Assembly: GCA_963717135.1 (NCBI GenBank)
Contig: CAVQVN010000009.1
Location: 1,116,001 to 1,180,000, forward strand
DNA length: 64,000 bases
Origin: UBA4744 sp963717135
GTDB lineage: Bacteria > Actinomycetota > Acidimicrobiia > Spongiisociales > UBA4744
Direction of reading: 5' to 3'
Every line of letters starts with the position of its first letter. Within the stretch, counting starts at the first letter, position 1. Below, piece after piece: positions 22,855 to 31,592 of the stretch. Position numbers and translations under genes: made by a program. The notes under the pieces were generated by a model. That model was not told the DNA's origin. It saw nothing but the letters and a program-made list of their open reading frames with translations, and searched no databases.

Positions 22855-23868
22855 TCAGAGAAGCAAAGTAATCAGGGGCGCGTAAACCAGAGCGGCCAGC
22901 ACAGGACCGTCCAGGGCCACCAGCGAGCCTTCGACTGCATCAGTCAGATAGATCTCACCGACTCGGAGGAGGCTGCCCATCGAGATTCCCGATACCAGAC
23001 CGATCGCCACGACGATCCCCACCAGGAAGAGGCCAAAGAGGTTGAAGTCCCAGATGAACGAAACGACGACGGCGGTCAGTACCGTCGCCGCCACGGCCCC
23101 GGTTAGTGGATCGAGCGACGGGGTCTTGGCGCGAGACAACAACCCCGCCGTGGCCTTGCCAACGATGACCATGAGCAGGAAGGCCCAGATCAGATCTTGA
23201 CCCTGAACCGTCTGAATGCGAACCAGGATCAGGGACCCGACGGCCAAAGCAGCCGCCAGCCCCACCGTGGCAGTCGACACCAGAGAAACCAGGTTTCGGT
23301 GACGGGGAGAGAAGACGCCGGCGACCAAGGCGATCGCCACGGCCAGGCCGGCGGCTACCCCCAACCCGATGCCTCTCGCCGCCGGGACCAGTTCGGCAAC
23401 TTCAAAGCCGTAGGTAGCCAGGCCCCCACCCAGCACGGCCAGCAGGATAGGTAGCCGGAAGGGCCTCCAAGGTTCATCGTCTCCGGTGATGTCCCATACC
23501 CACAAACCGGCGGTCCCGACCAGGGCGGCCACCAGCCAGGCAGGTTCGGCAAACGCATTGGCCACCGCCAGTGCCGCCGTGATCAAGGCCACCTGGATAC
23601 CGTTGACCGTCAAGGTGGCCTGATTGACTCCACCAGATACGGGAGGGATCAGTGCCAATTCGTCGAGGTCCCCGACCGGATCCTCGGCCGTGGCCGGTTG
23701 CCCATTGAGCCACACCCGGGCGTAGCTCAGGCGGCGGCGGAATTCCGCCCCGTAGCGATCGGCCGCCTCGTCGAGGACCGCCCCGACCGTGTGACCCTCA
23801 ATCTCCACCTGGGAGGCACCGGCGAGTTCCCGGAGGTTGGCGAAGAGCCGAAGACGTGCCATGGGCAC
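22855..23868 (-). CDS. MoaD/ThiS-like ubiquitin-fold domain fused to a multispan membrane domain
   Basis: 337 residues. Residues 1-80 are a MoaD-like beta-grasp domain (MARLRLFANLRELAG, then LALIPPVSGG) ending in the Gly-Gly that MoaD uses as its C-terminus. Here the chain continues into about eight membrane helices (about 88-337). The last part (GSLLRVGEIYLTDAVEGSLV, then ALDGPVLAALVYAPL) faintly recalls CDP-diglyceride synthase tails, but lacks their KRD and PGHGG residues. With GG internal, thiocarboxylation would need cleavage. ATG 23862 is an alternative start. It lies 12 bp downstream of the flotillin gene. Function unknown. Confidence 0.75.
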   Translation of the reverse strand: MPMARLRLFANLRELAGASQVEIEGHTVGAVLDEAADRYGAEFRRRLSYARVWLNGQPATAEDPVGDLDELALIPPVSGGVNQATLTVNGIQVALITAALAVANAFAEPAWLVAALVGTAGLWVWDITGDDEPWRPFRLPILLAVLGGGLATYGFEVAELVPAARGIGLGVAAGLAVAIALVAGVFSPRHRNLVSLVSTATVGLAAALAVGSLILVRIQTVQGQDLIWAFLLMVIVGKATAGLLSRAKTPSLDPLTGAVAATVLTAVVVSFIWDFNLFGLFLVGIVVAIGLVSGISMGSLLRVGEIYLTDAVEGSLVALDGPVLAALVYAPLITLLL

Positions 23869-23880
23869 AGAGGTTAACGG

Positions 23881-25149
23881 CTACTCGGGTTCGTTGACGA
23901 TTGGCGCCGCCGGTGGTTTGCCGGCCAGCCCGCTCAGGATGTTGATCCCGGTGGCGTTCTCCACCTGTTCGGTGAGCTTGATAACGGCGGCCGGAAGCTG
24001 GCTCAACACGTCGGGGATTCCCTGGGATCCGTTCCCCGAATCGATGACGGTGACCTTGTCGATGGAGACACCCTTGACCGTGTCGACGATCTGACCAAGC
24101 AGGTCGGGGAGCATGTTGAGTACGAAGATCCGCTGAGCGTCTTCGCCGGCCCCCTGGTACTGCTCGATGAGCCGCCTGAAGACCTCGATCTGGGCGGCGC
24201 CGTCTTCGATGATCTTGGCTGCTTCACCCTTGGCCCGCAGTTCCTTGGCTTCCTTTTCGGCCCGGGCCGGGGTGATCACGTCGGCTTCCAGGCGCCGCTT
24301 CTGCAATTCGATCCGTTCGGTTTCGAGAGACTGTTCGGCAACGGCCTTGGCCTTCTCGCCGGCCACCTCGGCCTCCCGCTCTTTGGCGACCGCCAGAGCC
24401 TCCAGCTCTGCTTCCCTCACCCGCAGCGCGTTGGACCGCTCAACGATTTCGAGGTTCGCATTGACCTGAGCGATCTCCGCCCGGCGCCGCGCCCCGGCCT
24501 CGGCTTCCTGAGCCTCCGTTTGGCGTTCGGCCTCGGCGACCCGGGCCTCCATGATGACCTGCGCCGTGCGCCGGCGTCCCACCGAGTCGAGGTAGTCGAC
24601 CTCGTCGGTAACGTTCTGGATCTTGAGAACGTCCAGGTCGAGTCCCAGGGTGCGCATGTCGTCATCGGCCTCATCGATGAGTGTTTGGGCAAACTTGAGG
24701 CGGTCTTCGTTGACTTCCTCCGGGGTCAGAGTGGCCAGCACCCCGCGCAGGTTGGCCTCGAGAGTCTCTTTGGCGATTTTCTGCACGTACTCGGTAGGAC
24801 GGGCCAGGAACCGCTCGATAGCGTTGTCGAGCACGCCTTCACGACTGGAGATCTTGACGTTGCCGACTGCCTGCACCGACAGCGGGATGGCTCCCTTGGA
24901 GTAGGCGTTGTGCACGTTGACGTCGATGGCGATCGTGTTGAGCTCCATCCAATCGACCTTCTCCAGCAACGGAATGCGAAGCGTCCGGCCGCCGCGCAAC
25001 ACGCGATATCCAGTTTGGCCTTCTTTGCCGCGTCCGGAAATCACCGCCACCAGGTTGGGCGGGCAGATCACGATGAACGATCGAACACTGATGAGCACCA
25101 GCGCAATCGCCAGAACGACGATCACGGCCACGGTGATGACTACTTCCAT
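23881..25149 (-). CDS. Flotillin-like SPFH/band 7 membrane scaffold protein
   Basis: 422 residues. One N-terminal membrane helix (about 3-24) precedes an SPFH domain (about 30-200, with SISGRG-like AVISGRGKEG and ARPTEYVQKIAKETLEANLR). A long coiled coil follows (about 205-345) with the flotillin EA repeats (EARVAEAERQTEAQEAEA, EREAEVAGEKAKAVAEQ), then a flexible tail. It organises membrane microdomains. It follows an NfeD-type gene by 12 bp, the classical NfeD-flotillin pairing. Confidence 0.92.
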   Translation of the reverse strand: MEVVITVAVIVVLAIALVLISVRSFIVICPPNLVAVISGRGKEGQTGYRVLRGGRTLRIPLLEKVDWMELNTIAIDVNVHNAYSKGAIPLSVQAVGNVKISSREGVLDNAIERFLARPTEYVQKIAKETLEANLRGVLATLTPEEVNEDRLKFAQTLIDEADDDMRTLGLDLDVLKIQNVTDEVDYLDSVGRRRTAQVIMEARVAEAERQTEAQEAEAGARRRAEIAQVNANLEIVERSNALRVREAELEALAVAKEREAEVAGEKAKAVAEQSLETERIELQKRRLEADVITPARAEKEAKELRAKGEAAKIIEDGAAQIEVFRRLIEQYQGAGEDAQRIFVLNMLPDLLGQIVDTVKGVSIDKVTVIDSGNGSQGIPDVLSQLPAAVIKLTEQVENATGINILSGLAGKPPAAPIVNEPE

Positions 25150-25161
25150 GTTGCAACCTCT

Positions 25162-25740
25162 CTACGACAGTTCTCGAAACGACGACACGCGGGCGGCGCC
25201 TTTGGTGACTTCGACGACCACCACAGATTCACCGACCTCGAACTCACTCTGTTCGTTGGCATCGAAGGGGACGGCGGTCAGATTGATCGTTCGACCCTCG
25301 ACCTGACAGGTGATCCGACCTTTGGAGGCGACGGAGATGGGCACGGTCACCCGGCCCACCGCACCGCTCAAATCCCGATCGCTCACCTCGGTCTCGACCG
25401 AAGAACTCTTCAAGTACCGAAACACCCGATTGTTGAGGGAAGCCGCGAAGAGCCCCAGAACAATTGCCAGGATCAAGGCGACGGCGGAACCGGTCTCCAG
25501 GGCGGTCAGGATCAAGCCCGTTGCCCCGAAGAAGGCCAGGAAGAACACGATCGAACGAAACGACAGCAGCGACAGCACCGCCGCGGCGATACCTCCACCG
25601 AAGCCTTCCGCCGTTTCCAGGTCGGCGTCGACCTCCAGGTCCATGTCTGCGTCGACGTCTCCGCCTTCCCCCCCGAAGAACACAAAGAAGAGGAGGAACG
25701 GCCAGCCGACAATGGCAGCGAATGCGAATACAGCGGTCAT
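25162..25740 (-). CDS. NfeD-like membrane protein
   Basis: 192 residues. Three or four helices (about 5-24, 62-82, 84-104) surround an acidic stretch rich in Asp (GGDVDADMDLEVDADLE). A C-terminal OB-fold begins SGAVGRVTVPISVASKGRI and ends VGESVVVVEVTKGAARV. This is the short NfeD (YuaF/YqeZ partner) type without a protease domain. It is co-transcribed with the downstream flotillin, whose assembly it probably assists. Confidence 0.88.
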   Translation of the reverse strand: MTAVFAFAAIVGWPFLLFFVFFGGEGGDVDADMDLEVDADLETAEGFGGGIAAAVLSLLSFRSIVFFLAFFGATGLILTALETGSAVALILAIVLGLFAASLNNRVFRYLKSSSVETEVSDRDLSGAVGRVTVPISVASKGRITCQVEGRTINLTAVPFDANEQSEFEVGESVVVVEVTKGAARVSSFRELS

Positions 25741-25897
25741 GTCACCAAACCTAATCGTTGCTCCCGATCTACCCGGTCGAATAATCGAGAAACGACAGGG
25801 CAGTACGCCACCATCAATGGGTCATCCGGCCCTCGAAAGTCGGGGGTCGGGCGCGGTATGTTCGACAGCGAGGGTTCGACAATCGATCGGAGGCAGC

Positions 25898-27028
25898 ATG
25901 TCCGATAAGAAGGCCGACCTGGCCGGACCCGGAATCGGCAATTACGAAGACCTCGCCAGAGTCTTGCCGAACGACTACCGGTCGCTCCTGACGCCCAAGG
26001 AGACCATGCAGGCGCTGTTCTCCGCCAAGCAGTACATCGAAGCGAACCTGGCCAAAGAACTCAATCTGATGATGGTGCAGGTGCCGCTCATCGTTGAGGT
26101 CGGCAGTGGTGTCAACGACGACCTCGATCGGGATGGTTCCCGCACCCCGATCGGGTTTCACATCTCCAACGACCACGACCAGCACCCGGTCGACGCCCAG
26201 ATCGTCCAGGCCGCCACCAAATGGAAGCGAGTGGCGCTCCGCCAGTTCGGCATGGAGCCGGGTGAAGGGTTGCTGACCGACATGAAGGCCGTCCGCAAGG
26301 ACTATTTCCTCGATCACGATCACAGCGCCTATGTCGACCAGTGGGATTGGGAAAAGGCCGTCACCGCCGACCAGCGAAATCTCGAATATCTGACCGACAC
26401 GGTGAAGAAGATCTGGAAGGTCATCAAGGGATCGGAACAGCATGTCATGGAATTGTTCCCGGCCCTCCGCACCGACCAGTACGCGGATCTGCCCGACGAA
26501 CTGACGTTCCTCCACGCCGAGGACATTCTGGGAATGTACCCCGACCTCCCCCGCAAGCAACGGGAGACCGAGGTGTTGCAGAAGTTCCCCGGCGTCTTCA
26601 TCTACGGCATCGGCTGGACCCTCGAAGACGGCTATCCCCATGAGATGCGGGCCGCCGACTACGACGACTGGGTCACGCCCACGGTTTCCTCCGATGGGCG
26701 GCCGATGCACGGTCTCAACGGCGATATTCTGGTCTGGAACCCGGTCACCAGGCGTCGCCATGAACTGACCTCAATGGGAGTGCGGGTCACCAAGGAGACG
26801 CTGGTCAAACAACTCCAGATAACCGGCCAGATGGACTTCCTGCGACTCCCCTACCACCAGGCGATCATGAATGACGAGATCCCGCTGTCGATCGGAGGCG
26901 GTATCGGCCAGTCGCGCACATACATGTCGATCCTGAAAAAGGCCCACCTCGGCGAGGTGAGCGTCACGGTGTGGCCGAAGATCCTCAAGGATCTCTGCGC
27001 CGAGCGAAACATCTTCGTGCTGGAGTAA
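25898..27028 (+). CDS. asnA: Aspartate-ammonia ligase (asparagine synthetase A)
   Basis: 376 residues from the ATG at 25898, 5 bp after CGGAGG. The class II tRNA-synthetase-like fold shows NLMMVQVPLIVEVGSGVNDD, KWKRVALRQF, YVDQWDWEK, RAADYDDWVTP, HGLNGDILVWNP and SIGGGIGQSR, all diagnostic of AsnA. The enzyme makes asparagine from aspartate, ammonia and ATP. It is about 45 residues longer than E. coli AnsA-type relatives at the N-terminus. Only 13 bp separate it from the GH13 gene, an unexpected partner. Confidence 0.93.
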   Translation: MSDKKADLAGPGIGNYEDLARVLPNDYRSLLTPKETMQALFSAKQYIEANLAKELNLMMVQVPLIVEVGSGVNDDLDRDGSRTPIGFHISNDHDQHPVDAQIVQAATKWKRVALRQFGMEPGEGLLTDMKAVRKDYFLDHDHSAYVDQWDWEKAVTADQRNLEYLTDTVKKIWKVIKGSEQHVMELFPALRTDQYADLPDELTFLHAEDILGMYPDLPRKQRETEVLQKFPGVFIYGIGWTLEDGYPHEMRAADYDDWVTPTVSSDGRPMHGLNGDILVWNPVTRRRHELTSMGVRVTKETLVKQLQITGQMDFLRLPYHQAIMNDEIPLSIGGGIGQSRTYMSILKKAHLGEVSVTVWPKILKDLCAERNIFVLE

Positions 27029-27041
27029 CCTGATACGCGCG

Positions 27042-28802
27042 GTGCACAACCTCGAGCTCACCTCCACGAAACGGGAACTCCCCAATGGGGTGATGTTCAA
27101 CGCCTATCCGGACAGCATCGGAAAAACTCTCGCCGATATCTTGAGCGTCCTGGGATTGCCCCAGTTCGAGGATGTCTTCTCCCTGTTCTATGTGCTTCCA
27201 ACCTTTTTCAACAGCGACCTGGACCGCGGCTTTTCCATCATCGACTACGACCTCAACCGGGAACTGGTGTCGCCCGAGGACTTGGAGAGGGCGCACGAAC
27301 TCAACCTCAAATTCAAGTTCGATCTGGTGCTCAATCATCTCTCGGTGAATTCTCCGCAATTCCGGGACCTGATCGAGAAAGGCGAAGAATCGCGGTTCAA
27401 GAGCTTCTTCATTGATTGGAATGCCTTCTGGGAACAGTACGGAGAAATGGGGCCGGAAGGCTTCGTCGTGCCCCATCAGGAGCACCTGGAACTCCTGTTC
27501 ATGCGCAAACCGGAGTTGCCAATCCTCAAGGTACGTTTTCCAGACGGCACCGAGCGGCCCTACTGGAACACCTTCTACCAGGAGGTCAGTTTCGTCCACC
27601 TCGAGCCACAGGATCTATCGGAGATCGCCGGGATCACGCCCGATGCGGCGGAAAAGATCGTCACGCTCTTCAACCGGGCAATCGACGATCAGGAGCACCC
27701 GGCAGACATCGATTTCGGTGAATGGTCCGGGTACAAGTCGGCCGTGGTGTCCGTGGCTGAGAGCAGACGCACCTACCTGGGGCAGATGGACCTCAACGCT
27801 CAATCGGAAGAGGTCTGGGAGTTCTACGACGAGACCCTGGGGAAGCTCCACGACTACGGCGCCAGATTGGTCCGACTCGACGCCTTCGCCTACCTACACA
27901 AGCAGGTGGGCATGTCCAATTTCTTCAACAAACCGGGTACCTGGCAGTACCTGAATCGCCTGAAGTCGATTGCCGATGGCTACGACCTGGTGTTGCTTCC
28001 GGAAATCCATGCCGAATATGGCAGCGGCCTGCACGAGGAAGTGGCAGAGAATGGTTTCCCCGTTTACGACTTCTTTCTCCCGGCCCTGGTGATCGACGCT
28101 CTCGACCGGGGCACAAACCGGCATCTGCTGACCTGGATCGGCGAACTGGTTGAGAAGGACCTGCACACGGTCAACATGCTGGGTTGTCACGACGGCATCC
28201 CGGTTCTCGACCTCAGAGGCAAGCAATCCTCCACCGGCCACCGGCCGGGACTGCTGTCCGACGAGCAGATCGACACCGTCATCGAGAACATCCTCGAACG
28301 GGGCGGAAGGATCAAGAACCTCTACGGTCCGGACGGCACGAAGATCGCCTACTACCAGGTGAATGCCACTTACTTCAGTGCGCTGGGTGAGGATGAGCAG
28401 AAGCTGCGCCTGGCGCGGGCCATCCAGCTGTTCACTCCCGGCATTCCACAGGTCTGGTACTTGGACCTGTTCGCGGGCAAGAACGACTACGCCGCCGCCG
28501 ATCGCGGCGGCACCGGGGGCCACAAGGAAATCAACCGCACCACCCTGGAGCTGGCGGATATCGAAGAGGGTCTGCAGAAGGCGGTCGTGCAGGACCAGCT
28601 GGATCTGATGAGACTGCGGAATACCTCTCCCGCTTTCGGGGGCAAACTGGAGATCGTCGAGACGGAGACTCACCTGCTGGATTTGACCTGGCGGAACCAG
28701 GGCCACTTCGCGACATTGCGGGCCGACCTCCGCAATCACAACTTCAAGGTGACGTATTCGGATGGAGCGGGGAACGAGCAGGAGCTCAACTACCCCGGAT
28801 GA
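27042..28802 (+). CDS. GH13 subfamily 18 sugar phosphorylase (sucrose phosphorylase-like)
   Basis: 586 residues from GTG 27042; no clear ribosome site, so translation may couple to asnA. The barrel shows FDLVLNHLS (94-102), the nucleophile in ARLVRLDAFAY (Asp280), the acid/base in LLPEIHAEYG (Glu321) and CHDGIPVLDLRG for the third carboxylate. GH13_18 enzymes reversibly phosphorolyse sucrose, sucrose 6F-phosphate, glucosylglycerol or glucosylglycerate. It is about 80 residues longer than Bifidobacterium sucrose phosphorylase owing to inserts near 120-250. The following sucrose-phosphatase-like gene suggests a phosphorylated acceptor. Confidence 0.85.
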   Translation: MHNLELTSTKRELPNGVMFNAYPDSIGKTLADILSVLGLPQFEDVFSLFYVLPTFFNSDLDRGFSIIDYDLNRELVSPEDLERAHELNLKFKFDLVLNHLSVNSPQFRDLIEKGEESRFKSFFIDWNAFWEQYGEMGPEGFVVPHQEHLELLFMRKPELPILKVRFPDGTERPYWNTFYQEVSFVHLEPQDLSEIAGITPDAAEKIVTLFNRAIDDQEHPADIDFGEWSGYKSAVVSVAESRRTYLGQMDLNAQSEEVWEFYDETLGKLHDYGARLVRLDAFAYLHKQVGMSNFFNKPGTWQYLNRLKSIADGYDLVLLPEIHAEYGSGLHEEVAENGFPVYDFFLPALVIDALDRGTNRHLLTWIGELVEKDLHTVNMLGCHDGIPVLDLRGKQSSTGHRPGLLSDEQIDTVIENILERGGRIKNLYGPDGTKIAYYQVNATYFSALGEDEQKLRLARAIQLFTPGIPQVWYLDLFAGKNDYAAADRGGTGGHKEINRTTLELADIEEGLQKAVVQDQLDLMRLRNTSPAFGGKLEIVETETHLLDLTWRNQGHFATLRADLRNHNFKVTYSDGAGNEQELNYPG

Positions 28803-28824
28803 TCCAACGACGGGGAGACTGGCT

Positions 28825-29646
28825 ATGAAAATCCTGGCAACCGACATGGACCGGACGCTGCTTCCCAACGGACGTTGGGCGGGCGACGAGGAGGCCATTC
28901 CGCTGTTCAATGAATTGACAGAACGCCATGGCGTCTTGGTCGTCTACGTGACCGGCAGGAACCTGAACCTGGCCGAGCAGGCCATCGCCGAATACGGCGT
29001 CAGACATCCGCACGTCCTGGTCGGCGATGTTGGCACATCGATCAGGAAATACGCCGATGGCGAATGGTCATTCGACGAGGGTTGGGTCACCCACGTTGAG
29101 AACACGAGCCCGCGCTGGGACGCCGCAGCCATCAAGCAGGCCGTTGCCGGCATCGAGGGACTGCGGGAACAGGAGCCGGAACATCTCAATCCGTTCAAGC
29201 AGAGTTACTACGTCGACCATGACCGACACGAGGAGATCCTCGAAGCCGTAGATGCGTCCGTCAAGGGTCGCTTCGACGAGGTGATCGTCTACAGCTTCGA
29301 CTCGCAAGACGGCAAGGGGCTACTCGATTTCTTGCCGGACAGTGCGACCAAGCAAACCGCGCTGGAGTATGTCGCTTCCCAGTACAACTGCGACAAGAAA
29401 GATGTCGTGTTTTGTGGGGACAGCGGCAACGACATCTTCCCGCTGACCGCCGGGTTCTGCGGGGTGTTGGTCCGCAATGCCGACGACCAGCTCGTAGCCA
29501 GCGTGAAGCGCGCCATGGAAGAAGACCCCGATCTTCAGGTCTACTTCGCCAAAGGCGGCTTCATGAGCCTGAACGGTTACTACGCCGGCGGCGTGATTGA
29601 AGGCGCCTTCCACTACGGATTCTTTGAGTCGAGCAACATCGAGTAG
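28825..29646 (+). CDS. HAD-IIB phosphatase, sucrose-6-phosphate phosphatase-like
   Basis: 273 residues from the ATG at 28825. HAD motif I is LATDMDRTLLPNG (Asp nucleophile), motif II VTGRN, motif III a Lys in DSATKQTAL and motif IV FCGDSGNDIFPL. The DMDRTLLPNG form is typical of sucrose-phosphate and mannosylfructose-phosphate phosphatases. It is 22 bp after the GH13_18 gene. Together they could make sucrose (or a similar disaccharide) by phosphorylase synthesis of a sugar phosphate and its removal from equilibrium by dephosphorylation (inference). Confidence 0.85.
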   Translation: MKILATDMDRTLLPNGRWAGDEEAIPLFNELTERHGVLVVYVTGRNLNLAEQAIAEYGVRHPHVLVGDVGTSIRKYADGEWSFDEGWVTHVENTSPRWDAAAIKQAVAGIEGLREQEPEHLNPFKQSYYVDHDRHEEILEAVDASVKGRFDEVIVYSFDSQDGKGLLDFLPDSATKQTALEYVASQYNCDKKDVVFCGDSGNDIFPLTAGFCGVLVRNADDQLVASVKRAMEEDPDLQVYFAKGGFMSLNGYYAGGVIEGAFHYGFFESSNIE

Positions 29647-29715
29647 CGGTGAGGGTCCGGGACCAAGCCGGAGACACGCGGACTCGAGCGCTCGGCGGGG
29701 CCTAGGGTGGGTGCG

Positions 29716-30351
29716 ATGCTGTCGGACCGGTCCGGCCCCCGGCCGGAAGAGAAATGGATCGATCAACTGGCTCCCAAGCTGGCCGACCTCCGGGAGACCC
29801 TGCAGCGCCTTCCGCCCCACGTGATCGCAGAACGGAGCGGAGCAGTTCTGAGTGACCAGTCTCTGCATCTGACCATGCTGTTCCGGCCTTACGCCGTGGA
29901 CACGGACACCTACCTCGTCCGGCAGCCGGGTGGCCCCGAGGTGAACTCCTTCTTCCAGGCTCTGCTCCTGACCTATCTGGAGACGGCCGACGGAACCCCG
30001 CCGGCAGGTCGCTGGATGAGCTTTCGTGAACTGCCGGACGGTGGGTTCTACCACCAGGCGTTCCAGGGCTATTCGGGCGACCGGCTGGTCAAGAAATGGC
30101 AACTCGATCTGGAGGGATTCGCGACGGCGTGCCGGTCCCTGGGGGGCAGTCCCGTGGATTTGGGAAGTGCCGGATTCAGCCTCGAGGTCCTGCCCCACGT
30201 GAAGCTGGCCGCGGTCTACTGGCTGGGCGATGAGGATCTCCCCTCGCGGGCCACCATCCTGTTCGACGCCAATGCCCCCCGCTACATGGTGGTCGACGGG
30301 CTGGCCATCCTCGGCAGTCACCTGGTCGGCAAGATCCTCGCCACCACCTGA
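29716..30351 (+). CDS. DUF3786 family protein
   Basis: 211 residues from the ATG at 29716 (GTG 29707 possible). It matches the DUF3786 pattern: LLLTYLETADGTPPAGRWMSF, FRELPDGGFYHQAF, a conserved GGSP block, and the end WLGDEDLPSRATILFDANAP and ILGSHLVGKIL. The family is cytoplasmic and uncharacterised; it is commonly found in anaerobes. The stop overlaps the first unit of a 7-bp repeat cluster. It lies 69 bp after the HAD gene and may be in the same operon. Confidence 0.75.
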   Translation: MLSDRSGPRPEEKWIDQLAPKLADLRETLQRLPPHVIAERSGAVLSDQSLHLTMLFRPYAVDTDTYLVRQPGGPEVNSFFQALLLTYLETADGTPPAGRWMSFRELPDGGFYHQAFQGYSGDRLVKKWQLDLEGFATACRSLGGSPVDLGSAGFSLEVLPHVKLAAVYWLGDEDLPSRATILFDANAPRYMVVDGLAILGSHLVGKILATT

Positions 30352-30389
30352 AACCTGGAACCTGGAACCTGAAACCTGGAACCTGAAAC
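30348..30389. repeat. Tandem heptanucleotide repeat, six units
   Basis: Six consecutive in-phase units CTGAAAC or CTGGAAC fill 42 bp exactly. The first unit overlaps the TGA stop of the DUF3786 gene, and the array ends at the stop of the convergent kbl gene. Same 7-bp architecture as the clusters at 791 and 34552, with a different unit. Confidence 0.9.
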
Positions 30390-30390
30390 C

Positions 30391-31575
30391 CTAAATGACG
30401 CCCAGGTCCCGGCCCACCTTGGCGAAGGCGGCCGCTCCGTAGGCAAGGTCCTCTTCCGAGTGGGCGGCGGAGATCATCACCCGAATCCGGGCGGTGCCGA
30501 GTGATACGGTCGGGTAGGCGATCGCCTGGGCGAAGACGGCCTGCTCGTCGAACAACCTCCGCGAGAACTCCTGGGCCACCTTTTCGTCGCCCAGCATGAC
30601 CGGGGTTATGGGGGTCTCGCTGTGCCCAATGTCAAAACCGGCCGAGCTCATCGTCTCCTTGAAACGGGTCGCGTTGGACCACAGCCGGTCGACCAGTTCG
30701 GTTGATCCCTCGAGGATCTCGATCGAAGCGATGCAGGCGGCTGCGTCGGGCGGGGTCACGGCGGAGGAGAAGAGGAAGGGGCGGGCCCGCTGCCGCAGCC
30801 AGTCGATGAGGGCCCGGGGACCGGCGACGTACCCGCCCATCACCCCGAACGCCTTCGACATGGTGCCGACTTCAACCTCGACTCTTCCATGCAACCCGAA
30901 GTGATCGACGATGCCACGCCCGCCCCTCCCGAGTACCCCCTCTCCGTGAGCGTCGTCGACCATCACCATCGCCTCGAATTCGTCGGCCGCGTCAACAATG
31001 CGGTCGAGGGGAGCGATATCGCCGTCCATCGAGAAGACTCCGTCGGTAATGACGAGAATGTTGTTGGCGCCTTCCGCCCGCGCCTCGGCCAGCTGGACCC
31101 GTAGATCGAAGAGGTCGGCGTGGGCGTAGATCTTCCGGCCGGCCCTGGCCAACCGCACACCGTCGATGATCGAGGCATGGTTGAGGGCATCGGTGATGAT
31201 GACGTCGTCCTTGGCGACCAGAGCCGGGATCACCCCGGTGTTGGCTACGAACCCCGACTGGAGGGAGATGGTCGCCTCCGCGCCTTTGAAGGCGGCCAGC
31301 CTGGTCTCCAGCTCCTCGTGGATGGTCATCGTCCCGGCGATGGTCCGGACCGCTCCGGGTCCAATCCCGTAACGGTCGAGAGCGGCTTTGGCCGCCTCTA
31401 TCAGCCGCGGGTGGTTGGCCAAGCCCAGGTAGTTGTTCGAGCAAAAGTTGAGCACTCTCTGGCCGTCGACGGTCAGCCAGGATCCCTGGGGGCCGTCGAT
31501 TTTCCGGATGGTGTTGTACAGGCCGCCGTTGCGAAGTCCCTGCACTTGCTCGCCGAGGAATCCGATCTTGTCCAT
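30391..31575 (-). CDS. kbl: Glycine C-acetyltransferase (2-amino-3-ketobutyrate CoA ligase)
   Basis: 394 residues from the ATG at 31575. A PLP alpha-oxoamine synthase with FCSNNYLGLANHP, GAVRTIAGTMTIHEELE, DALNHASIIDG, MVDDAHGEGVLG and the PLP lysine in GTMSKAFGVMGG. It cleaves 2-amino-3-oxobutyrate with CoA to glycine and acetyl-CoA. The upstream gene, 17 bp away, is threonine dehydrogenase, so the pair forms the tdh-kbl threonine-degradation operon. Confidence 0.94.
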   Translation of the reverse strand: MDKIGFLGEQVQGLRNGGLYNTIRKIDGPQGSWLTVDGQRVLNFCSNNYLGLANHPRLIEAAKAALDRYGIGPGAVRTIAGTMTIHEELETRLAAFKGAEATISLQSGFVANTGVIPALVAKDDVIITDALNHASIIDGVRLARAGRKIYAHADLFDLRVQLAEARAEGANNILVITDGVFSMDGDIAPLDRIVDAADEFEAMVMVDDAHGEGVLGRGGRGIVDHFGLHGRVEVEVGTMSKAFGVMGGYVAGPRALIDWLRQRARPFLFSSAVTPPDAAACIASIEILEGSTELVDRLWSNATRFKETMSSAGFDIGHSETPITPVMLGDEKVAQEFSRRLFDEQAVFAQAIAYPTVSLGTARIRVMISAAHSEEDLAYGAAAFAKVGRDLGVI

Positions 31576-31592
31576 GGGCACCCTCCCGGGTC

